Below are positions 18,955 through 28,023 of a DNA stretch of 64,000 bases, piece by piece. Location of the stretch: positions 930,001 to 994,000 of the forward strand of contig NZ_CYUO01000005.1 in NCBI RefSeq assembly GCF_001407835.1, read 5' to 3'. This DNA comes from Lagierella massiliensis (lineage in GTDB: Bacteria; Bacillota; Clostridia; Tissierellales; Peptoniphilaceae). A model generated the notes under the pieces. That model saw only the letters and a list, made by a program, of their open reading frames with translations. It did no database searches and was not told where the DNA came from. Position 1 is the stretch's first letter. Each line of letters begins with the position of its first letter. The translations under genes were made by a program, and so were the position numbers.

Positions 18955-21330
18955 TTAACTCCTCAATTGTGCGTCAAATTTTTCTTCCAATTTAGAAATT
19001 ATATTCTTCATTATATCGCTTATCTCTTCTTCTCTTAATGTTCTATCCTTTGATTGGAATTTAAGTTTATAAGCTGAGCTCTTCTTATCCTTTTCTATAT
19101 TTCCACCCATATATACATCGAATAGTTCAACAGATTTTAAAAGATCTGATCCATTTTCAATCATAAACTTCTCTAAAACATCTGTTTCTAAATCTCTATC
19201 AATTACAATAGCAATATCTCTTTCAATGCTTGGGTACTTGATTATTTCTTCCATAATCTTATCTTTTACAATATGTGGCATAATATTATTTAAATCAAGT
19301 TCACCAATGTAAACTCTTGAATTAATGTCATAATTTTTAGCTAATTCAAAAGAGATTTCTCCTATTTCACCAACCTTTATATCATCTATATAAATCTTAG
19401 CGGCTCTTCCTGGATGAAATGTCTTATTGTCAGTTAACGCAACATAACTTACATTTTTTATTCCAAGTTCATTAAGCAACGTGTTTGTTACTTCTTTAAT
19501 AGAATAGAAATCAACATCTCCATACATTCCAAGACCAATTTTCTTTGTTTCTCCATAATTTCCTTTAGAATCCTTTAAAAATGTATTTGCAAGTTCATAT
19601 ACATTCATGCTTGGTATTTTATTTTTTGAGTTCTTTTCCAAAACATCTAAAATATTTGTAAGTGTAGTAGTTCTCATAACAGAGAAATCTTCTCCAAGCG
19701 GATTTAGAAGTTCTATTGATTTTTCAGGATTATAGGAAATTAAAGCTTTTTCATATGACTTCTTGCTTATAAATGAATATGTCATAATTTCAAACATACC
19801 ACATCCATAGAGTATCTCTTTAACTCTATCTTCTACTTGTCTTTTTTCGCTCTTTTTACCACTTAATAAATCTCCTCTTAGAGAGATTGGTGTGATATTG
19901 TGAAATCCATGTAATCTTCCAACTTCTTCAGCTATATCTTCCACTATGGAAATATCTGTTCTATAGAAAGGTATTTTTACATTGACATCATCACTATTTG
20001 AATTAACAACAAATTCTAAGTCATTAAGATATGAAATTATTTCATCTTTTGTAAGAGATGTTCCTAAAATTTCATTAATTTTTATATAATTGAAATCAAC
20101 TTCTATATTTTGACTTTCTTTTTTACCTATATCAAATTCACCTGATACAACTGTTCCTGAGTTTGTCAATTCAATTAAATTACAAACTCTATTAAGGGCT
20201 ATTTCCGCAAACTCTACAGGAACTCCCTTCTCAAATCTTGCTGAAGCCTCTGTTCTTAAATTTAACCTCTTAGATGTATTTCTTACAGAATCTGGAGAAA
20301 AACTTGCTGATTCTATAAAAATAGTCTTTGTATTATCTTTAACGTCCGAGTCAAGTCCTCCCATAACTCCTGCAATGGCAGCTGGTTCGTCTTTGTCATA
20401 GATTACTAAATCATCATCGGTCAAAGTTCTTTCTTCGTTATCCAATGTTGTAAATTTAATATCTTTTGATGGCTTCTTTATATGAATTTCTTTAGACTTT
20501 ATTGTGTCTAAATCGAAGGCATGTATTGGTTGACCAAGTTCAAGCAATACAAAGTTTGTAATATCTACAATGTTATTGATAGGTCTCATTCCTGACTGCA
20601 TAAGTCTATTTTTCATCCATTGTGGAGATTCCTTTATTACTATATCTTTAACCACTTTACCCATATATCTATAGCAATCATCTGACTCAATTACAACGTC
20701 TTTAAAGTAGTCTTTTATATCATCTTTTTCATTTTCAATTTTAAACTCTGAAACTTCAATTTTATCTTTAAATGTAGCTGCAACTTCCCTTGACATACCT
20801 ATTATTGATAGACAATCTGGCCTATTTGGAGTGATTTCAAATTCAATTATTGGCATAGTTAGTTCCAATGCTTCTGTTATTGTAGTACCTGGTATACCTT
20901 CTTCCAATATGATAATTCCATCTTGGGAGTTTTTTGGTACTAATGATTTTGAAAAACCAAGTTCTTCATAGGAACATAACATTCCTGGTGATTCAATACC
21001 CACAAGTTTAATTGGTTTTATTTCAAGTCCATTTGGAAGTTTTGCTCCCACTTGTGCAAAGGCAACATAGTCTCCTTCCTTCATGTTTTTAGCACCTGTA
21101 ATAACATCTATCTCTCCATTTCCGTAATCAAGCTTTACAATTGAAAGTTTATCAGCGTCAGGATGTTTTTCTATTTTTAATATCTTTGCAACTATTATTT
21201 TTTCAAGTCCAACACTCAAATCAATAACTGATTCAACATGTGAACCTGTAAGTGTAACTTTATCTGCAATCTCCTTGCTCCCTAAATCTATATTAAGATA
21301 ATCTTTCATCCAAATTAATGGTAATAACAT
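18955..21330 (-). CDS. pheT: Phenylalanyl-tRNA synthetase beta subunit
   Basis: The beta subunit of the heterotetrameric PheRS carries editing and tRNA-binding functions. The 791 residues show the N-terminal tRNA-binding OB domain (KHPDADKLSIVKLDYGNG, around 55-72), B3/B4 editing segments, the B5 domain, the inactive synthetase-like core, and a C-terminal FDX-ACB anticodon-binding domain (KYPSIERDIAIVIDRD). It lies nine bases downstream of pheS and is regulated with it by the Phe T-box. Confidence 0.97.
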   Translation of the reverse strand: MLLPLIWMKDYLNIDLGSKEIADKVTLTGSHVESVIDLSVGLEKIIVAKILKIEKHPDADKLSIVKLDYGNGEIDVITGAKNMKEGDYVAFAQVGAKLPNGLEIKPIKLVGIESPGMLCSYEELGFSKSLVPKNSQDGIIILEEGIPGTTITEALELTMPIIEFEITPNRPDCLSIIGMSREVAATFKDKIEVSEFKIENEKDDIKDYFKDVVIESDDCYRYMGKVVKDIVIKESPQWMKNRLMQSGMRPINNIVDITNFVLLELGQPIHAFDLDTIKSKEIHIKKPSKDIKFTTLDNEERTLTDDDLVIYDKDEPAAIAGVMGGLDSDVKDNTKTIFIESASFSPDSVRNTSKRLNLRTEASARFEKGVPVEFAEIALNRVCNLIELTNSGTVVSGEFDIGKKESQNIEVDFNYIKINEILGTSLTKDEIISYLNDLEFVVNSNSDDVNVKIPFYRTDISIVEDIAEEVGRLHGFHNITPISLRGDLLSGKKSEKRQVEDRVKEILYGCGMFEIMTYSFISKKSYEKALISYNPEKSIELLNPLGEDFSVMRTTTLTNILDVLEKNSKNKIPSMNVYELANTFLKDSKGNYGETKKIGLGMYGDVDFYSIKEVTNTLLNELGIKNVSYVALTDNKTFHPGRAAKIYIDDIKVGEIGEISFELAKNYDINSRVYIGELDLNNIMPHIVKDKIMEEIIKYPSIERDIAIVIDRDLETDVLEKFMIENGSDLLKSVELFDVYMGGNIEKDKKSSAYKLKFQSKDRTLREEEISDIMKNIISKLEEKFDAQLRS

Positions 21331-21339
21331 ATTTGCCTC

Positions 21340-22362
21340 CTAAAATTGTTGTAAAAATCTCTTGTCGTTATCATAAAGTAATCTTATATTATTTATTCCA
21401 TGCTTAATCATTGTTATTCTATCTATCCCCATTCCAAAGGCAAAGCCTGAGTAAATTTTTGGATCTATTCCGCAATTTCTAAGCACATTTGGATGAACCA
21501 TTCCACATCCTAAAAGTTCCATACTCCAGCCTGTGTAGTTACATGCCTCACATCCTTTACCGTGACAATTAAAACATGAAACGTCAACTTCTGCTGAAGG
21601 TTCAGTGAATGGGAAGTGATGTGGTCTAAATCTGGTTTCCATGTCTTCTCCAAAGAATTCTTTAATGAATACATTTAATGTATCAATAAGGTTTGCCATA
21701 GTAACTCCCTTATCTACCACAAGCCCTTCTATTTGATGAAACATTGGTGAGTGAGTATCATCAACTTCATCATATCTAAAGGTTCTTCCTGCAGAAACCA
21801 TTCTAATAGGAGGTTTTTGTGCTAACATTGTTCTAATTTGAACTGGTGATGTGTGAGTCCTAAGTAATGTATCTTCGTCAATATAAAATGTATCTGAAGT
21901 AGATCTTGAAGGGTGATTCATAGGTGAATTCAACTTATTGAAGTTATTTTCAACTGTTTCTATCTCTGGTCCTTCAATAATAGAAAATCCCATTCTTTGA
22001 AATAGATTTTCAAGCTCTTCCATTGTTTCATTAAGTGGATGCCTATGACCCATCTCAAATCTATTTATACTTCTTGTTATATCAATCTTTTCAGTTCTAA
22101 TTTTTATCTCGTTTAATTTTTCTTCTAATTCTATCTTCTTATCACTTATTCTATTTTCAATTTCAGCTCTAACTTCATTTGCATATTGCCCTATTATAGG
22201 TCTTTCTTCTTTTGAAAGTTTACCCATCTCACGTAAAATTAAGGTTAAGTCACCTTTCTTACCAAGAACTTTTACCCTTACCTGTTCTAAGTCTTCTAAC
22301 TTTTCTATGCTCTTTATACTGGAAAGAGCATTTTCTTTGATTAAATTAATTTTATCTTTCAT
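21340..22362 (-). CDS. pheS: Phenylalanyl-tRNA synthetase alpha subunit
   Basis: The alpha subunit holds the class II catalytic site that activates Phe. The 340-residue length is typical. An N-terminal coiled coil is followed by motif 2 (IRMVSAGRTFRYDEVDDTHSP, quoted to its start) and motif 3 (GFAFGMGIDRITMIKHGI). A Zn-like cysteine set, CFNCHGKGCEAC, lies near 250. Expression depends on the T-box immediately upstream; the ATG follows GGGAGG. Confidence 0.97.
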   Translation of the reverse strand: MKDKINLIKENALSSIKSIEKLEDLEQVRVKVLGKKGDLTLILREMGKLSKEERPIIGQYANEVRAEIENRISDKKIELEEKLNEIKIRTEKIDITRSINRFEMGHRHPLNETMEELENLFQRMGFSIIEGPEIETVENNFNKLNSPMNHPSRSTSDTFYIDEDTLLRTHTSPVQIRTMLAQKPPIRMVSAGRTFRYDEVDDTHSPMFHQIEGLVVDKGVTMANLIDTLNVFIKEFFGEDMETRFRPHHFPFTEPSAEVDVSCFNCHGKGCEACNYTGWSMELLGCGMVHPNVLRNCGIDPKIYSGFAFGMGIDRITMIKHGINNIRLLYDNDKRFLQQF

Positions 22363-22382
22363 AGTTCCTCCCTTATATTAAA

Positions 22383-22540
22383 AAAATCTCTCATCCCAAA
22401 CGGGACGAAAGATTCGCTATACCACCCAAAAGTAATTCTATTAACGTTAGAAACGCTTGGCATTACCCAAGAACTCCAGAGCGAAAAAAGTAAAACCAAT
22501 TACTATGTTCCACCAAATCCATAGTTCTCTGAAAAATTCG
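22383..22540 (-). promoter_or_regulatory. T-box leader (Phe) of the pheST operon
   Basis: Minus-strand leader with the T-box sequence GGGTGGTATAGCG (about 22414-22427) and a terminator hairpin ATCTTTCGTCCC/GGGATGAGAGAT followed by T-run (22381-22412). Upstream, CAGAGAACT and GGTGGAAC resemble the stem I distal elements, and a candidate specifier TTC (Phe) is at 22471-22473. It starts right at the stop of the SpoU gene and I see no clear promoter in between, so transcription may come through from ktrB-ktrA-spoU. Confidence 0.92.
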
Positions 22541-23314
22541 TTAAACTTCCTTCTCCTTCTTCGAATATATTAAGTTTAAATAGAACATCGATATGCTTGA
22601 AGCTATCGCCGCATTCAAGGAGTCTATGTTCTTACTGATTGGTATGATGACTTTTTTATGTGCCAAGTCAGATACTTCTTTACTTACTCCATGTGATTCG
22701 TTACCAATTATTATAGCATGCTTTGAAACTTTTGTCATAGAAGTAATGTCTATACTCTCTTCATTTAAAGTAGTCGCAAGAAGCATATGGGTCTTTCTTA
22801 AGCTTTCCAAAGTCTTTATATCAATCTGATTTACTGACACTCTAAAAATTGATCCCATTGTAGCCCTTAAAACTTTGCTGTTATATATATCTACACAATT
22901 TCCCAAAAGAAGAATATTTTTGTAGTTGAAGGCTTCAGCAGTTCTAATTATTGTTCCCATATTTCCAGGATCTCTAATTTCATCAAGTATCAACAAATTT
23001 TCATCAAATTTAGTTTCTTTCTTAATCTCTTTACAAACGAGAATAATACCTTCTGGGTTTTTCAAATCAGATATTTGTGTAAATACAGAATTTTTTACTC
23101 TCGTAACTTTTTTTTGTAATTCTTCATTTAAATCAAGATTTGCATTTTCATCCAAAATTATATTTTCAATTGATACTTTAGATTCAATTGCTTCTTGTGC
23201 CATCTTATAACCCTCAACTAAAAATAGTTTTGTTTTTTTTCTATTTTTATAAAGTTTAAGATTCTTAACTTTTTTTACAATATTATTGTTACTGCTTGTT
23301 ATTATACTATTCAT
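22541..23314 (-). CDS. SpoU/TrmH-family RNA 2'-O-methyltransferase
   Basis: A 257-residue SPOUT methyltransferase that probably methylates a ribose 2'-OH in rRNA or tRNA. An N-terminal substrate-binding segment (NLKLYKNRKKTKLFLVEG) precedes the SpoU core with its three motifs: DEIRDPGNMGTIIRTAEAF, IIIGNESHGVS and IPISKNIDSLNAAIASSI, which form the trefoil-knot SAM site. Genes of this type stand beside pheST in many Firmicutes. The exact nucleotide target cannot be read from sequence. It follows ktrA by one base. Confidence 0.92.
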   Translation of the reverse strand: MNSIITSSNNNIVKKVKNLKLYKNRKKTKLFLVEGYKMAQEAIESKVSIENIILDENANLDLNEELQKKVTRVKNSVFTQISDLKNPEGIILVCKEIKKETKFDENLLILDEIRDPGNMGTIIRTAEAFNYKNILLLGNCVDIYNSKVLRATMGSIFRVSVNQIDIKTLESLRKTHMLLATTLNEESIDITSMTKVSKHAIIIGNESHGVSKEVSDLAHKKVIIPISKNIDSLNAAIASSISMFYLNLIYSKKEKEV

Positions 23315-23315
23315 T

Positions 23316-23963
23316 TTAAATCTTCACCAAAGATTCAACATTATCTGTAGGTCCAAGTACGAGTAAAATATCTTTTTTATTAATAGTCTCTTGAGGACTT
23401 GGATTGATTATATCCTCTTCATCTCTTCTTATTGCTATGATTGTAAGATTATCGTCTTGTCTAATATCTAAATCAATGATTTTTTTATTGACCCAAGCTT
23501 CTGGTGCTTTAACTTCCATCATACTAAACTCGTTAGAAACTTCGATATAATCTAATATTGCATCTTTTACCATACTGTGAGCAAGCCTATAACCAGATTC
23601 TTTTTCTGGAATTATAACCTTATCTGCTCCTATTTTGTACATGACTTTAGCCTGAAAACTATCTCTTACTTTTACAACAACAGTAGGAACTCCAAGTTCT
23701 TTTGCTGTAGTTACTACCAAAACTGAAGCTTCAAAGTGAGAACTCATTCCCACTACTACCACATCAAAATTTTTTATACCTAACTCTTCAAGTACACCTT
23801 CTACAGTTACATTTGCCGTTACTGCATGAGTCACATAAGTGCTTAATTCATTAATTACATTTTCATCTTTATCTATAGCTAACACTTCTTGCTCTAATTC
23901 TGATAACTTAATTGCAAGTGCTTTTCCAAATCTACCACAACCTATTACTGCAAACTGTTTCAT
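23316..23963 (-). CDS. ktrA: K+ uptake regulatory subunit KtrA (TrkA family)
   Basis: KtrA is the cytosolic RCK ring that gates the KtrB potassium channel. The 215-residue protein has the nucleotide-binding RCK-N domain (GCGRFGKALA near residue 8, acidic end AIDKDE) and an RCK-C domain from about 135 to the end. The length matches single-unit KtrA rather than the double TrkA of enterobacteria. It lies seven bases after ktrB, forming the usual KtrAB pair. Confidence 0.93.
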   Translation of the reverse strand: MKQFAVIGCGRFGKALAIKLSELEQEVLAIDKDENVINELSTYVTHAVTANVTVEGVLEELGIKNFDVVVVGMSSHFEASVLVVTTAKELGVPTVVVKVRDSFQAKVMYKIGADKVIIPEKESGYRLAHSMVKDAILDYIEVSNEFSMMEVKAPEAWVNKKIIDLDIRQDDNLTIIAIRRDEEDIINPSPQETINKKDILLVLGPTDNVESLVKI

Positions 23964-23970
23964 ATTTCAC

Positions 23971-25335
23971 CTATCCTAATATAATAGTTCCATAAGCTTC
24001 TTTGTATAACTTTTGTTTTCTTCCCTTTGTAGCAAATATTATAGTCAATATTCCAACTCTTCCAAAAAACATAGTAATAATTATCAATACTTTAGAAAGT
24101 GGAGAAAGTATTCCCGTTATTCCTCTGGTTATACCTACAGTTCCCAAAGCTGAAATCACTTCATATAGTACATCTGAAGTTTTAAAAGGCTCCATAAACA
24201 CAATAATATTTCCAACCACAAGTATCCATAACATATATATTATAAAAGCAGAGATGGCTTTTTTTACTTGAGTAAATTTAATTGCCCTATTAAACATAAT
24301 TATATCATCATCACCACGAATTTCAGAAATCAAGACCATAAATATAAGTGCTACAGTAGTAAGCTTAACTCCTCCTCCTGTACTTGCAGGAGCAGCCCCT
24401 ATTATCATTGCAACCATTGACACAATTACAGAACTGTTGTGCATACCTGTTTGACTCATTGAAGAAAAACCAGCAGTTCTTAAAGTTACTGATTGGAAGA
24501 ATGAGTTTAAAAACTTATATCTTAATGGCAATGTTCCTAAAGTTAAATTATTACTATATTCAAAAAGAAAAATAATGATAGTAAATGCAACAAGTAATAT
24601 AGCAGTTGTGGTTAAAACAACTTTTGCATGCAAAGAGTAATGTTTAAAGTTTAATCTGTGCTTTGTAATATCCATATATACATTAAATCCAATTCCACCT
24701 ATTATAATTAATAACGCTATGGGAATCATAATCATCGGATTTGTTCTAACTCCAAGCAAACTCTCTTCTCCAATTAAATCAAAACCCGCATTACAAAAAG
24801 ATGATATGGAATGAAATATTGAAAACCAGATTCCCTTAAAGAAACCATAAATTGGTATAAAGCTAAAAGATAAAACCAAAGCTCCCAGTGATTCAATTAT
24901 AAGTGTAGATACCAGTACATACCTTATTAGTTTTACGAGTCCACTATAACTATTAGCTCCTACTTGTTCTCTAATTATCAGTCTTGATGACAATGTTATT
25001 CTCTTTCCAAGTAACATTGCAACTAAAGTTGAAAGTGTCATTACTCCAAGCCCGCCTATTTGAATGAGGATTATAATTATTAATTGTCCAAAAAAATTCC
25101 AATGAGTTGCTGTTACAACCGGTGTTAGTCCTGTAACGCATACTGCAGATGTTGAAACAAATAAACTATCCAAATATACAGTTGATTTTCCATTAGCAGA
25201 TGAAATTGGTAATGACAAAAGTATAGAACCCGCTAATATTATTATTAAAAATCCAAGAACAAGATATAGCGGTGGATTATTTTCTATCTTTTTATTTAAT
25301 CCGCTGATTTTTCCAAGTTTTTTTAAAAAATACAT
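23971..25335 (-). CDS. ktrB: K+/Na+ channel subunit KtrB (TrkH family)
   Basis: KtrB is the membrane pore of the Ktr potassium uptake system, working with KtrA. The 454 residues contain four membrane-pore-membrane repeats; visible pore or filter segments include VSTSAVCVTGLTP, SSFCNAGFDLIG, LRTAGFSSM and GTVGITRGITG, each holding the conserved filter glycine. It begins 41 bases after rplT behind a terminator, so it has its own start of transcription or depends on read-through. I see no riboswitch in the short gap. Confidence 0.93.
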   Translation of the reverse strand: MYFLKKLGKISGLNKKIENNPPLYLVLGFLIIILAGSILLSLPISSANGKSTVYLDSLFVSTSAVCVTGLTPVVTATHWNFFGQLIIIILIQIGGLGVMTLSTLVAMLLGKRITLSSRLIIREQVGANSYSGLVKLIRYVLVSTLIIESLGALVLSFSFIPIYGFFKGIWFSIFHSISSFCNAGFDLIGEESLLGVRTNPMIMIPIALLIIIGGIGFNVYMDITKHRLNFKHYSLHAKVVLTTTAILLVAFTIIIFLFEYSNNLTLGTLPLRYKFLNSFFQSVTLRTAGFSSMSQTGMHNSSVIVSMVAMIIGAAPASTGGGVKLTTVALIFMVLISEIRGDDDIIMFNRAIKFTQVKKAISAFIIYMLWILVVGNIIVFMEPFKTSDVLYEVISALGTVGITRGITGILSPLSKVLIIITMFFGRVGILTIIFATKGRKQKLYKEAYGTIILG

Positions 25336-25352
25336 AAAATCCCTCTAAACGC

Positions 25353-25375
25353 AAAAAAACCCCAACAATTTGGGA
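25353..25375 (-). terminator. Terminator after rplT
   Basis: Minus-strand hairpin CCCAA-ATTG-TTGGGG followed by seven T (25353-25359). It begins two bases after the rplT stop and separates the infC operon from ktrB. Confidence 0.85.
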
Positions 25376-25376
25376 T

Positions 25377-25727
25377 TTAAGCGTTTTTTGCAATCTCTAC
25401 AAGTTTTTCAAAAGCTTGAGGATCTTTAATTGCAAGATCAGATAACATCTTTCTGTTCATGTCTATTCCGTTTTGTTTTAATCCATACATAAACTTACTG
25501 TAACTAAGACCATGTTGTCTTGTTGCAGCGTTGATTCTTGCTATCCACATTTGTCTGAAATCTCTTTTCTTTCTCTTTCTTCCAACAAAAGCGTAAGCCA
25601 TTGATTTCATTACAGCTTGGTTTGCTGTTCTATATAATGTAGACTTAGAACCATAATAGCCCTTTGCAGATTTTAATACTTTTTTATGTTTTCTGTGGGT
25701 ATTTGTACCTCTTTTTACTCTAGCCAT
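25377..25727 (-). CDS. rplT: 50S ribosomal protein L20
   Basis: L20 is an early 23S rRNA-binding assembly protein. The 116 residues match the family throughout: [19 protein letters not shown] at the start, [19 protein letters not shown] in the middle and [13 protein letters not shown] near the end. In Firmicutes L20 also represses its own operon by binding the infC leader. It follows rpmI by 18 bases. Confidence 0.98.
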   Translation of the reverse strand: MARVKRGTNTHRKHKKVLKSAKGYYGSKSTLYRTANQAVMKSMAYAFVGRKRKKRDFRQMWIARINAATRQHGLSYSKFMYGLKQNGIDMNRKMLSDLAIKDPQAFEKLVEIAKNA

Positions 25728-25745
25728 TGTATTTTACCTCCTAAT

Positions 25746-25937
25746 TTACGGAATCATATGATCAATTCTCTTTTGATCACCTTTGCTAACTAAAGCAGAT
25801 TTTCTTAAGTTTCTAATTCTCTTTTGAGATTTCTTTCCTGTTATATGACTTTTATAAGCTTTGTATCTTTTTAATTTTCCAGATGCAGTTCTTTTAAATC
25901 TCTTAGCAGAACCTCTGTGAGTTTTCATCTTTGGCAT
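25746..25937 (-). CDS. rpmI: 50S ribosomal protein L35
   Basis: L35 is a small basic protein of the large subunit. The 63-residue sequence starts [20 protein letters not shown] and is rich in Lys and Arg, as is standard for the family. It lies between infC and rplT, the conserved infC-rpmI-rplT order. Confidence 0.98.
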   Translation of the reverse strand: MPKMKTHRGSAKRFKRTASGKLKRYKAYKSHITGKKSQKRIRNLRKSALVSKGDQKRIDHMIP

Positions 25938-25947
25938 AATTTACCTC

Positions 25948-26463
25948 CTAATTATTCTCAGAATTTGGTGCAAGGAACATTATCATATTACGACCTTCCA
26001 TTACAGGTTTTTTATCAACAATTCCATTTTCAGCTGTTAATTCAACGAAACTATCAAGTACATCTTTACCTATAGAAGTATGTCCAAGCTCTCTTCCTCT
26101 AAATCTTACTGAAACTTTTACTCTATCACCCTTCTTTAGAAAGTTATTAGCTTGATTAGCTTTAACTTCCAAATCATGTGTATCAATATTAGGTGATAGC
26201 CTAAGTTCCTTTACGTTTATAACTTTTTGTTTTTTCTTTGCTTCCTTTTCTCTTTTGATGGCATCGTATCTGTACTTGCCATAATCAATAATCTTACAAA
26301 CTGGTGGCTTTGCATTAGGAGCAATATTTACTAAGTCTAAATTGGCTTCTCTTGCTTTATCAAGTGCTTCATTAATAGATACTATACCTATCTGTTCACC
26401 TTCCGCGTCAATCAGCCTTACTTCTTTTGCTCTAATGTCCTCGTTAATTTGTAATTCCTTAAT
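25948..26463 (-). CDS. infC: Translation initiation factor IF-3, with AUU start
   Basis: IF-3 prevents premature 70S formation and checks the start codon. The 171 residues contain the N-domain (VNIAPNAKPPVCKIIDYGK) and the linker and C-domain (KKKQKVINVKELRLSP). I start at ATT (26463), seven bases after GGAGG, giving IKELQINEDIRAKEVRLI. An in-frame ATG eight codons earlier lies directly at the end of the leader terminator T-run and has no ribosome site. AUU starts on infC are the known basis of IF-3 autocontrol, because IF-3 rejects non-standard starts. Confidence 0.93.
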   Translation of the reverse strand: MKELQINEDIRAKEVRLIDAEGEQIGIVSINEALDKAREANLDLVNIAPNAKPPVCKIIDYGKYRYDAIKREKEAKKKQKVINVKELRLSPNIDTHDLEVKANQANNFLKKGDRVKVSVRFRGRELGHTSIGKDVLDSFVELTAENGIVDKKPVMEGRNMIMFLAPNSENN

Positions 26464-26488
26464 GATTACACCTCCATAAAATTTCATT

Positions 26489-26593
26489 AAAAAAAGGCAG
26501 ATAGAAATATCCGCCTAAAAATAACAACTAAATTATTACCTTATGCACTCGATTGTGATAAGGTGAGAGCGGATAACTCTACTTTCACTAACA
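26489..26593 (-). promoter_or_regulatory. L20-type autoregulatory leader with attenuator, upstream of infC
   Basis: The leader contains a strong hairpin, ACCTTATCAC...GTGCATAAGGT (about 26537-26565), then a terminator GGCAGATA/TATCCGCC with seven T ending two bases before the ATG-like codon (26489-26515). An upstream segment TTATCCGC can pair with GCGGATA of the terminator, giving an antiterminator. This is the architecture of L20 leaders that stop infC-rpmI-rplT transcription when L20 is in excess. The class is inferred from gene order and layout, not from a covariance model. Confidence 0.8.
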
Positions 26594-26599
26594 TTGACT

Positions 26600-26628
26600 A
26601 TTATATTATTTAAAATTTGATTTGTCAA
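26600..26628 (-). promoter_or_regulatory. Consensus sigma-A promoter of infC-rpmI-rplT
   Basis: TTGACA (26623-26628) and TATAAT (26600-26605) with a 17-base spacer, exactly consensus in both hexamers and spacing. It lies in the gap after asnS, just before the attenuator leader. Confidence 0.9.
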
Positions 26629-26636
26629 ATAATTTT

Positions 26637-28022
26637 TTAAAATTCGCAGTGTCCTACAGTTCTTGGGAAAGGAAGTACGTCTCTGATGTTTGTCATTCCA
26701 GTTAAATACATAACCATTCTCTCAAATCCAATTCCAAAACCACCATGACGAACTGTTCCAAATCTTCTTAAGTCCATGTACCATTCATAATCTTTTGGAT
26801 TCAACCCTCCATCGATTATTTTTTGTTTAAGAACTTCAGGTCTATATTCCCTTTCACTTCCTCCAATTAACTCCCCAATTCCAGGAACAAGTAAATCTGT
26901 TGCAGCTACCGTTTTTCCATCGTCATTGAGCTTCATATAGAAAGCCTTAATGTCCTTTGGATAGTCTGTTATAAATACTGGGCCACCAACTACTTGTTCA
27001 GAAATATATCTTTCATGTTCAGTTTGTAAATCCATTCCCCATTCTACTGGATATTGGAATTCAATCTTTGAGTCTTTTAAAATTTCTATGGCTTCTGTAT
27101 AGGTCAGTGTTTTAAAATCACTGTTAACAACTTTTTCAAGTCTTTCTATTAGACCTTTTTGAATAAACTTATCAAAAAATTCCATCTCTTGTGGACAACT
27201 TTCTAAAACGTATTTGATAATGTACTTTATTACATCTTCTGCTAAGTTACAAACATCTTTAAGTTCTGCAAATGCTATTTCAGGTTCAATCATCCAAAAC
27301 TCTGCAGCATGTCTTGGAGTGTTTGAGTTTTCAGCTCTAAAAGTAGGTCCAAAAGTATAAACATTTCTATGAGACATTATAAAAGATTCAACTTGAAGTT
27401 GACCACTTACTGTTAAGTTGGTTTTTTTCCCAAAGAAATCTTCTTTAAAATCTATATCTCCATTTTCATCCTTAGGTAGATTGTCTAAATCAAGTGTAGA
27501 AACTTCAAACATCTCTCCCGCACCTTCAGCATCAGATCCAGTTATTATTGGAGTGTGAACATAAACAAATCCTCTATCGTTGAAGAATTTGTGGATAGCA
27601 TAGCTAAGTTCTGAACGAACTTTAAAAACTGCATTAAAAGTATTTGTTCTGGATCTTAAATGCAGGATAGTTCTTAAAAATTCAAAAGTATGTCTCTTCT
27701 TTTGAAGTGGGTAATCATCGTCAGATGCCCCTTCTACATATATGTTTTTTGCTTGAACTTCATAGGCCTGTTTAGCTTGTGGACTTTTAACCAATTTGCC
27801 TTTAACAATAATAGCTGAGCTTAATCCAAGTTTACTTATTTCTTCAAAATTTTCTACATCTTTATCTACAACTACCTGTACAGGTTTAAACTGAGTTCCG
27901 TCATTTAATTCAATAAATCCTAAGTTCTTTTGAAACCTTGAGTTTTTAATCCAACCTGCAATTTCTACTTCTTGGTCTATGAATTTTTCATAATCTCTTT
28001 CAATATCTCTAAGTAAAATCAA
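26637..28022 (-). CDS. asnS: Asparaginyl-tRNA synthetase, TTG start
   Basis: This class IIb synthetase charges tRNA-Asn directly. The 461 residues have the OB anticodon domain ([21 protein letters not shown], first part) and the catalytic core ([37 protein letters not shown]). The start is TTG at 28022, preceded by GGGAGG at six bases; no ATG is in reach. It begins one base after the rarA stop, so the two are coupled. Because AspRS is also present, Asn charging here does not require transamidation. Confidence 0.96.
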   Translation of the reverse strand: MILLRDIERDYEKFIDQEVEIAGWIKNSRFQKNLGFIELNDGTQFKPVQVVVDKDVENFEEISKLGLSSAIIVKGKLVKSPQAKQAYEVQAKNIYVEGASDDDYPLQKKRHTFEFLRTILHLRSRTNTFNAVFKVRSELSYAIHKFFNDRGFVYVHTPIITGSDAEGAGEMFEVSTLDLDNLPKDENGDIDFKEDFFGKKTNLTVSGQLQVESFIMSHRNVYTFGPTFRAENSNTPRHAAEFWMIEPEIAFAELKDVCNLAEDVIKYIIKYVLESCPQEMEFFDKFIQKGLIERLEKVVNSDFKTLTYTEAIEILKDSKIEFQYPVEWGMDLQTEHERYISEQVVGGPVFITDYPKDIKAFYMKLNDDGKTVAATDLLVPGIGELIGGSEREYRPEVLKQKIIDGGLNPKDYEWYMDLRRFGTVRHGGFGIGFERMVMYLTGMTNIRDVLPFPRTVGHCEF

Positions 28023-28023
28023 A

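Noticed and set aside
25336-25376. Possible c-di-AMP riboswitch before ktrB
   Set aside because: Only 41 bases separate rplT from ktrB, filled by the rplT terminator and a ribosome site.
26464-26487. ATG at 26487 as the infC start
   Set aside because: It sits at the end of the leader terminator T-run with no ribosome site; the ATT at 26463 has GGAGG at a normal distance and fits the known AUU start of infC.
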